Assembly: GCF_003583365.1 (NCBI RefSeq)
Contig: NZ_QXED01000001.1
Span: forward strand, 620,001-684,000
DNA: 64,000 bases
Source of the DNA: Fibrisoma montanum
GTDB lineage: Bacteria > Bacteroidota > Bacteroidia > Cytophagales > Spirosomataceae
Direction: 5' to 3'
Part shown: piece after piece, positions 59,322 to 64,000 of the stretch
How positions within the stretch are numbered: the stretch's first letter is position 1
Layout: each line of letters opens with the position of its first letter
Position numbers and translations under genes: made by a program
The notes under the pieces: generated by a model
Seen by the model: the letters and a program-made list of their open reading frames with translations, nothing else
What the model was told of the DNA's origin: nothing
Databases searched by the model: none

Positions 59322-60140
59322 CTAAAAATCCAGCGGATTCCACGCAACGCGGGTGTTGTCGTGCCAGGTGTTCATGTCGGCCATGTCCTCGTCGGAGATA
59401 GCAAAGTCAAACACGGCGAAATTCTCCTGAATACGCTCTTTTTTTACGGATTTGGGGATTGTGACAACGCCTTGCTGCAGCGACCATTTTACGAGAATCT
59501 GATACGTGCTTTTGCCATATTTTTCGGCCAGGGTTACCAGCCGGGGATCGTTGCTCTTTTCGCCACGTACCAACGGCGCATACCCCTCAGGCTGGATGCC
59601 TTTCTCACGGCAGTACGCTACTACGTCGGCCGGATTGCAGTATGGGCTAAATTCAAACTGATTGACGGCCGGGGTTACGCTGGCGATGGTGAACAACTCA
59701 TCGAGGTGCGGCTGGTAGTAGTTCGATACACCGATGGCCCGTACGCGTTTGTCGGCGTAGAGCGTTTCGAGCGCCCGCCAGGTGTCGAGCCGTTTTTCGC
59801 GAATCGGCCAATGAATCAGGTACAGATCCACGTAATCCGTTTTCAGCTTCTCCAGGCTCTTGTCAAAGGCAGTGAGCGTGGTATCGTAGCCTTCGTCGTC
59901 GTTCCAGACTTTGGTGGTGATGAACAGCTCCTGGCGCGGCAAACCACTGGCCGCCATGGCATCGGCTACTTCGCGTTCGTTGCCGTAGATACTGGCCGTA
60001 TCGATGAGTCGGCAGCCCGCTTCGAGCGCCCATTCGACGGCCTGTTGTACTTCATTGTTGTGGCGGGGAGCATACACGCCGAGGCCAAGCAAAGGCATCT
60101 CGACGCCGTTGTTGAGGGTGGTAGTCGATTGAAGGTTCAT
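59322..60140 (-). CDS. Aldo/keto reductase
   Basis: This 272-residue AKR of the 2,5-diketo-gluconate reductase type starts at ATG 60140 (MNLQSTTTLNNGVEMPLLGLGVY). The catalytic tetrad is complete: Asp47 and Tyr52 (RLIDTASIYGNE), Lys77 (FITTKVW) and His110 (YLIHWP). IGVSNY and PVNQFEFSPY-like AVNQFEFSPY are the usual substrate and signature blocks, and IPKSVKKERIQEN holds the NADPH-binding region. It is a cytoplasmic NADPH-dependent reductase of aldehydes or keto sugars. It stands outside the utilisation operon with its own hairpin. The substrate is unknown. Confidence 0.93.
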   Translation of the reverse strand: MNLQSTTTLNNGVEMPLLGLGVYAPRHNNEVQQAVEWALEAGCRLIDTASIYGNEREVADAMAASGLPRQELFITTKVWNDDEGYDTTLTAFDKSLEKLKTDYVDLYLIHWPIREKRLDTWRALETLYADKRVRAIGVSNYYQPHLDELFTIASVTPAVNQFEFSPYCNPADVVAYCREKGIQPEGYAPLVRGEKSNDPRLVTLAEKYGKSTYQILVKWSLQQGVVTIPKSVKKERIQENFAVFDFAISDEDMADMNTWHDNTRVAWNPLDF

Positions 60141-60207
60141 GAAGCGCAAACTCGCAGATGGTCCGAAAAGTTTAACCCGCTGCGGCTGCGCTTCATGAAC
60201 GTTTTCT

Positions 60208-61377
60208 TTACTCCGACACCAGCCGTATGATCCGGCCCGGCCCTTCGAGTGAGATGTACAGATTACCGTCGGGGCCTTGTTTTACATTCCGAACACGCCC
60301 TTGTCCGTCCAGTAGCCGCTGCTCGCCTGCTACCCGATTTCCGTCAACATCCAGACGGCTGAGGTAAGTCAGCGCCAGTCCGCCGGCAAGCAGATCGCCC
60401 TGCCAGCCGCCAAACTTACTGCCCGTAACAAACGCCAGCCCAGATGGCCCCATCGACGGAGTCCAGGTGTAGATCGGCGCCTGAATGCCCTCACGGGTTG
60501 GACTATCGGCTACGGGGCGGCCATCGTAGTTGACACCGTTGGACACCAGCGGCCAGCCGTAATTACGCCCCGCCTGAATGATATTCAGTTCATCGCCACC
60601 ACGCGGCCCGTGTTCAGTCGCCCACAGATCGCCCGTAGCTGGGTTGAGGGCCAGCCCCTGCGGATTACGGTGTCCGTACGAATAGATTGTGGTGGGCGCT
60701 GTCTGACCGGGCAGTACCGGGTTATCGGCCGGAACCCCACCCGACTCGGTCAGGCGATGGATCTTTCCCCACTCGTTACTCAGGTTCTGGGAATTCTGGT
60801 TCGGAGACGTAGCGCCACCGTAGGTACTTGGTCCGCCTTCGCCCACGCTGAGGTACACCAACCCGTTCCGATCAAATTCAATACGTCCGCCATAATGCCC
60901 CTGCCAGGTGTTGGTGGCTGCCGTCCGGAAGATAGTAGACAGTTCGGCGATCTGATTCCCGTTAATCTTGAACCGGATCAGGTTAAGCCGAGTGGCCGTG
61001 GTGCCCGCGGGTGAACTCGAATAGGCCGCATACACCCAGCCGTTGCTGGCGTAGTTGGGATGCACACGCAAATCAAGCAGTCCACCCTGCCCCCGGGCGT
61101 TGATATCAGTAGGCAAACCCGTCAGTTCGGTGGCGGCACCGTTGGCAAAGCGGAACATACGGCCCCGCTTTTCAGTAAATAGTAAATCCCCGTTGGGCAG
61201 GAAGTCCATGCCCCAGATGATCTCATAGCCGGTCAGTACGTTCTCGGTGCGAACGGTGGGAGTATCGGTAGACGTCGGCGCTGTGTCTGATTCCGTTTCA
61301 GGTTCCTCACGGCAGCCAACAACCAGGGCTGTCAGTATCATCAGCACGACGGCCCGAATCGACATTGCAGGTTTCAT
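60208..61377 (-). CDS. PQQ-dependent sugar (aldose) dehydrogenase-like lipoprotein
   Basis: This 389-residue lipoprotein has lipobox LVVGC (Cys22) followed by a Glu/Thr/Pro-rich linker. The six-bladed propeller of the soluble glucose/sorbosone dehydrogenase family follows: IIWGMDFLPNGDLLFTEKRGRMF, RGQGGLLDLRVHPNYASNGWVYAAYS, WQGHYGGRIEFDRNGLVYLSVGEGG, SYGHRNPQGLALNPATGDLWATEHGPRGGDELN and NYGWPLVSNG. The HRNPQG and HGPRGGDE blocks hold the expected PQQ and calcium contacts. It is expected in the periplasm, oxidising aldoses with PQQ. No PQQ biosynthesis gene is in the window. Start ATG 61377 or the in-frame ATG 61365. Confidence 0.9.
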   Translation of the reverse strand: MKPAMSIRAVVLMILTALVVGCREEPETESDTAPTSTDTPTVRTENVLTGYEIIWGMDFLPNGDLLFTEKRGRMFRFANGAATELTGLPTDINARGQGGLLDLRVHPNYASNGWVYAAYSSSPAGTTATRLNLIRFKINGNQIAELSTIFRTAATNTWQGHYGGRIEFDRNGLVYLSVGEGGPSTYGGATSPNQNSQNLSNEWGKIHRLTESGGVPADNPVLPGQTAPTTIYSYGHRNPQGLALNPATGDLWATEHGPRGGDELNIIQAGRNYGWPLVSNGVNYDGRPVADSPTREGIQAPIYTWTPSMGPSGLAFVTGSKFGGWQGDLLAGGLALTYLSRLDVDGNRVAGEQRLLDGQGRVRNVKQGPDGNLYISLEGPGRIIRLVSE

Positions 61378-61423
61378 ACGTTGTTCATTGATGCTTTATA
61401 TAGTAACGCAGAACGCTAAAAAC

Positions 61424-61459
61424 AGTTGTGCCACAGCTTCATGAAGCTGTGGCACAACT
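61424..61459. repeat. 36-bp perfect palindrome, REP-like (copy 1)
   Basis: The 18-bp half AGTTGTGCCACAGCTTCA is followed directly by its exact complement. The same core, GTTGTGCCAC, occurs in a second palindrome at 62395-62426. The two copies bracket the Uma2/antitoxin pair. Confidence 0.85.
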
Positions 61460-61518
61460 CGGACAGGAGGAAGAGAGGGTCAACCAGCCACGAATCACCC
61501 TTTTGGCCGAAAGTTGGT

Positions 61519-61526
61519 TATCTTTG
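61519..61526 (+). promoter_or_regulatory. -7 promoter box TATCTTTG
   Basis: This exact TAnnTTTG match lies 15 bp before the preferred start of the Uma2-like gene, which would leave a very short leader. No TTTG is found at the usual distance upstream. Confidence 0.4.
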
Positions 61527-61541
61527 TTAAAAACCAACGTA

Positions 61542-62111
61542 ATGCTTATGACTGCATCACCAACTTTGGAGACGCTCCCAACTAATCTGCAAACGGTTGA
61601 TGAATTTGAGCAGTGGCAGCGTCAGTACGTCTCCGAGGGCAGCTACGAGTTTGTCCGGGGCCGCATCATTCCTAAACCATCCATGAAGCAGGACGAGATC
61701 GACATTGCTGATTTTTTAATCAGAGCGTTTATGCAAACTCCCCAGTTTGCTCAGAAGCACACCTTACTGCCCGAAGCCGACTCTTATGTTGATGGTGTGC
61801 GAAAACGAATACCCGATCTGACTTATTTCACGGCTGAACAAAGGCAGGCCATCCGGAATGGCGAGCGCGTCAAAACGCTGTTTGCAATCGAAATTTTGTC
61901 GGATTCGGAGACGTTTGAAGACGTCAACGCAAAGATTCAGGATTACTTTGATGGCGGGGCTAGATTAGTTTGGTACATCGCGCCGAAGTTGCAGAAAATT
62001 TACGTGTACACCTCTCCCGATGAATCGAAAGCTTACAAAGGGCAGGAAGTTGTATCGGCTGCGCCGGTGGTGCCTGAGTTGCAGTTTACTGTGGCGGAGT
62101 TGTTTGCTTGA
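61542..62111 (+). CDS. Uma2 family endonuclease-like protein
   Basis: This 190-residue protein has the Uma2 (DUF820) restriction-endonuclease-like fold. TVDEFEQWQRQYVSEGSYEFVRGRIIPKPS opens the domain. The catalytic-type acidic positions lie in RKRIPDLTYFT (Asp) and FAIEILSDSETFEDVNAKIQDYFDGGARLVWYI (Glu-x-Leu in place of the usual Glu-x-Lys/Leu). ATG 61542 (or 61548) is chosen; an upstream ATG at 61428 would start inside the palindromic repeat. The family is very widespread and often present in many copies, but its role is unknown. A small antitoxin-like gene converges on it with a 9-bp gap. Confidence 0.85.
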   Translation: MLMTASPTLETLPTNLQTVDEFEQWQRQYVSEGSYEFVRGRIIPKPSMKQDEIDIADFLIRAFMQTPQFAQKHTLLPEADSYVDGVRKRIPDLTYFTAEQRQAIRNGERVKTLFAIEILSDSETFEDVNAKIQDYFDGGARLVWYIAPKLQKIYVYTSPDESKAYKGQEVVSAAPVVPELQFTVAELFA

Positions 62112-62120
62112 TCGAAAGTT

Positions 62121-62336
62121 TTAAGAAATCTCACAAAAAATATCTTCCTCGGATTGAAAGCCAGCTGCTTCGGTATAAGAACGTACCTCCTGGCGAAGGC
62201 GCTCCATCTGCTGACGACGGAGATAATCAGTCAGTACTTTCTGAGCGACAACCGCTTCATCCGCATTCGTTAACGCCGTTTCCTGCTGAAGTTTGTTAGC
62301 CAGCGCATCATCCAGTGCTATAGTCAGTACAGTCAT
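62121..62336 (-). CDS. Small antitoxin-like protein (ribbon-helix-helix type)
   Basis: This 71-residue protein starts MTVLTIALDDALANKLQQET, a short beta strand and helix as in ribbon-helix-helix antitoxins. Then VVAQKVLTDYLRRQQMERLRQEV, a charged helix, and an acidic tail (EEDIFCEIS) follow. ATG 62336 is preferred; an ATG at 62429 would begin in the palindromic repeat. Downstream on its strand there is no toxin gene: the only neighbour is the convergent Uma2-like gene. It may be an orphan antitoxin or work with Uma2. The family call rests on the N-terminus only. Confidence 0.65.
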   Translation of the reverse strand: MTVLTIALDDALANKLQQETALTNADEAVVAQKVLTDYLRRQQMERLRQEVRSYTEAAGFQSEEDIFCEIS

Positions 62337-62394
62337 AAACGGTCGAATTGATTGAGTAAATATCCGTTTTAGAAACGCAAATCGCAATAAAAGA

Positions 62395-62426
62395 GTTGTG
62401 CCACAGCCTTTAAGCCGTGGCACAAC
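62395..62426. repeat. Imperfect palindrome, REP-like (copy 2)
   Basis: GTTGTGCCAC and its complement GTGGCACAAC flank AGC-CTTTAA-GCC, giving a 13-bp stem with one mismatch. The outer 10-bp arms are identical to those of the palindrome at 61424-61459. It also lies just after the carB stop (22 bp) and may act as its terminator. Confidence 0.8.
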
Positions 62427-62447
62427 CATACATAACTCTGCTTCGGC

Positions 62448-64000
62448 CTACCGGCTCAGGTAGAGATTCCGCTCGGAGTAGACATTCTGGAAGAAATCAT
62501 CCGTCAGGTCGTCGATAAAATAGATGCCTTCGCCCGTCGACTTCATCTCTGGTCCAAGCTCCTTGTTCACATTCGGGAATTTGTTGAACGAGAACACTGG
62601 GATCTTGATCGCGTAGCCTTTCTTGACCGGTTTGAAGTCAAAATCTTTCACTTTCTTATCGCCCAGCATCACCTTGGTGGCGTAGTTGACATACGGCTCC
62701 TGGTAGGCTTTGCAGATGAACGGTACCGTTCGCGATGCCCGCGGGTTGGCTTCGATAACGTAGACCTTTTCATCTTTGATCGCAAACTGGATGTTGATCA
62801 GCCCAACGGTCCGCAGCGCTACGGCAATCTTCCTGGTGTACTCCTCAATCTGACGAATCACGTTCTCGCTCAGATCGAACGGCGGCAGCACGGCGTAGGA
62901 GTCGCCGGAGTGAATGCCCGCCGGCTCGATGTGCTCCATGATGCCGATGATGTACACGTCCTCGCCGTCGCAGATGGCGTCGGCTTCGGCCTCGATGGCG
63001 TTTTCGAGGAAGTGGTCGAGCAGGATGTTGTTATCCGGAATGTCGTTCAGGATTTTCATCACGTGCTGCTCCAGCTCCGTTTCGTTGATGACGATCTTCA
63101 TGCTCTGGCCACCCAGCACGTAGCTCGGCCGCACCAGCAGGGGGAAGCCCAGCTCCCGCGACAGTTCCAGGGCAGCTTCCGACTCGCGTACTGTGCCGAA
63201 CTTCGGATACGGGATGTCAAGCTTGCGCAGCATCTCGGAGAAATGGCCCCGGTCTTCGGCCAGGTCGAGCGCTTCCCAGCTTGTACCAATGATCTTGATC
63301 CCGTATCGGGTCAGCTTTTCGGCCATTTTCAGGGCCGTTTGCCCACCCAGCTGCACAATTACGCCCTCGGGCTGTTCGTGCATGATGATCGCGTGAACGT
63401 GCTCCCAGAATACCGGCTCGAAATACAGCTTATCCGCAATGTCCGGGTCGGTCGACACCGTTTCCGGGTTGCAGTTGATCATGATGGTTTCGTAACCCGC
63501 TTCTTTGGCGGCTAGTACGCCATGTACGCAGGAATAATCGAACTCAATACCCTGTCCAATACGGTTTGGTCCGGAGCCTAGCACGACAATCTTCTTCCGA
63601 TTGCTCCGAATGGATTCGTTGCCGGGCAGGTCTGATACCGGCTCCGGACGATCCTGCGTGATCGGCACCTGGTTGTTGAAGGTCGAATAATAGTACGGCG
63701 TTTTAGCCTCAAATTCGGCCGCGCACGTATCCACGCATTTGAACACCCGCCGGATGTTGTGCTGCTGCCGGTATTGATACACCTTACTTTCTTTTACGCT
63801 CAGCAAATGCGCCAACTGCCGGTCAGCGTAGCCTTTCTGCTTGGCAGTGCGGAGCAGTTCGGGGGGCAGATCCTCCAGATCATACTGCTGAATTTCGCGC
63901 TCCAGTTCGATCAGTTCTTCAATCTGGTGCAGGAACCACGGATCGATCCTGGTTAATTTCTGAATAGTCCGGAACGACATCCCCGCTTTGAACGCGTCGT
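62448..64000 (-). CDS. carB: Carbamoyl-phosphate synthase large subunit, C-terminal half (partial)
   Basis: This is the 3' part of carB; the gene runs past the right edge, and the frame is open to 64000 (...DAFKAGMSFRTIQKLTRIDPWFLHQIEEL). It makes carbamoyl phosphate for pyrimidine and arginine synthesis. The fragment has the oligomerisation domain, then the second ATP-grasp half: KIVVLGSGPNRIGQGIEFDYSCVH, MINCNPETVSTD, LLVRPSYVLGGQSM, IIGIMEHIEPAGIHSGDS and YVIEANPRASRTVPF. The chain stops at EMKSTGEGIYFIDDLTDDFFQN plus a few residues, so the C-terminal MGS-like allosteric domain of enteric CarB (about 140 residues) is absent. Confidence 0.95.
   Translation of the reverse strand, partial: DAFKAGMSFRTIQKLTRIDPWFLHQIEELIELEREIQQYDLEDLPPELLRTAKQKGYADRQLAHLLSVKESKVYQYRQQHNIRRVFKCVDTCAAEFEAKTPYYYSTFNNQVPITQDRPEPVSDLPGNESIRSNRKKIVVLGSGPNRIGQGIEFDYSCVHGVLAAKEAGYETIMINCNPETVSTDPDIADKLYFEPVFWEHVHAIIMHEQPEGVIVQLGGQTALKMAEKLTRYGIKIIGTSWEALDLAEDRGHFSEMLRKLDIPYPKFGTVRESEAALELSRELGFPLLVRPSYVLGGQSMKIVINETELEQHVMKILNDIPDNNILLDHFLENAIEAEADAICDGEDVYIIGIMEHIEPAGIHSGDSYAVLPPFDLSENVIRQIEEYTRKIAVALRTVGLINIQFAIKDEKVYVIEANPRASRTVPFICKAYQEPYVNYATKVMLGDKKVKDFDFKPVKKGYAIKIPVFSFNKFPNVNKELGPEMKSTGEGIYFIDDLTDDFFQNVYSERNLYLSR

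Noticed and set aside
1-64000. CRISPR array, tRNA, rRNA or insertion sequence
   Set aside because: No regularly spaced repeats, cloverleaf-like sequence or transposase coding sequence was seen on either strand.

Overview
The window reads as chromosomal DNA of a Bacteroidota bacterium of the Cytophagales, most like Spirosoma and its relatives. The evidence is two SusC/SusD outer-membrane pairs, three proteins with type IX secretion (T9SS) C-terminal sorting domains, TAnnTTTG-type promoter boxes, few Shine-Dalgarno sites and a moderately high GC content broken by AT-rich gaps. I see no rRNA, tRNA, CRISPR array or insertion sequence. Both ends cut a gene: a glycosyltransferase at the left and carB at the right.

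Layout. 1-1062: the end of a glycosyltransferase and a small NAD-dependent epimerase-like gene. 1169-6493: a SusC/SusD pair on the minus strand. 6719-9210: an accessory island with an XRE-type regulator, an unknown gene, a RecE-like PD-(D/E)XK nuclease and a small unknown gene, with a matched operator pair in the divergent control region. 9353-14181: a secreted protein with a 22-residue Phe repeat, an AsmA/DUF748-like protein, a fatty acid hydroxylase-type membrane enzyme, a small secreted protein and an SGNH lipoprotein whose catalytic residues are gone.

14236-39593 is an exopolysaccharide/capsule locus. A plus-strand operon (half-length TolC-like protein, Wzz/GumC-like co-polymerase, flippase, Wzy-like polymerase, two GT2 enzymes) runs head-on into a minus-strand operon (receiver-only regulator, initiating phosphoglycosyltransferase, GT2, GT4, GT2). 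Beyond it lie three tandem secreted beta-helix proteins, an ECF sigma factor with its putative anti-sigma factor, a small beta-barrel and a Wzi-type capsule protein. Together these could start, build, flip, polymerise, export and anchor or trim one glycan. The unusual point is control: the phosphoglycosyltransferase carries a fused receiver domain with Asn at the phosphorylation site, and the neighbouring free receiver has Glu there.

39643-58919 is a minus-strand polysaccharide utilisation locus: IclR regulator, SusC/SusD, two GH5-like enzymes, GH10, a glucarate dehydratase-like enolase, a LamG protein, mannonate dehydratase, SDR, GH2, an MFS transporter and an RraA-type lyase. The hydrolases point to a hemicellulose (mannan and/or glucuronoxylan). 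The sugar-acid enzymes point to uronate or aldonate catabolism through 2-keto-3-deoxy acids.

59322-64000: an aldo/keto reductase, a PQQ-type sugar dehydrogenase lipoprotein, a Uma2-family gene and an orphan antitoxin-like gene lying between two copies of a palindromic repeat, and the 3' half of carB.
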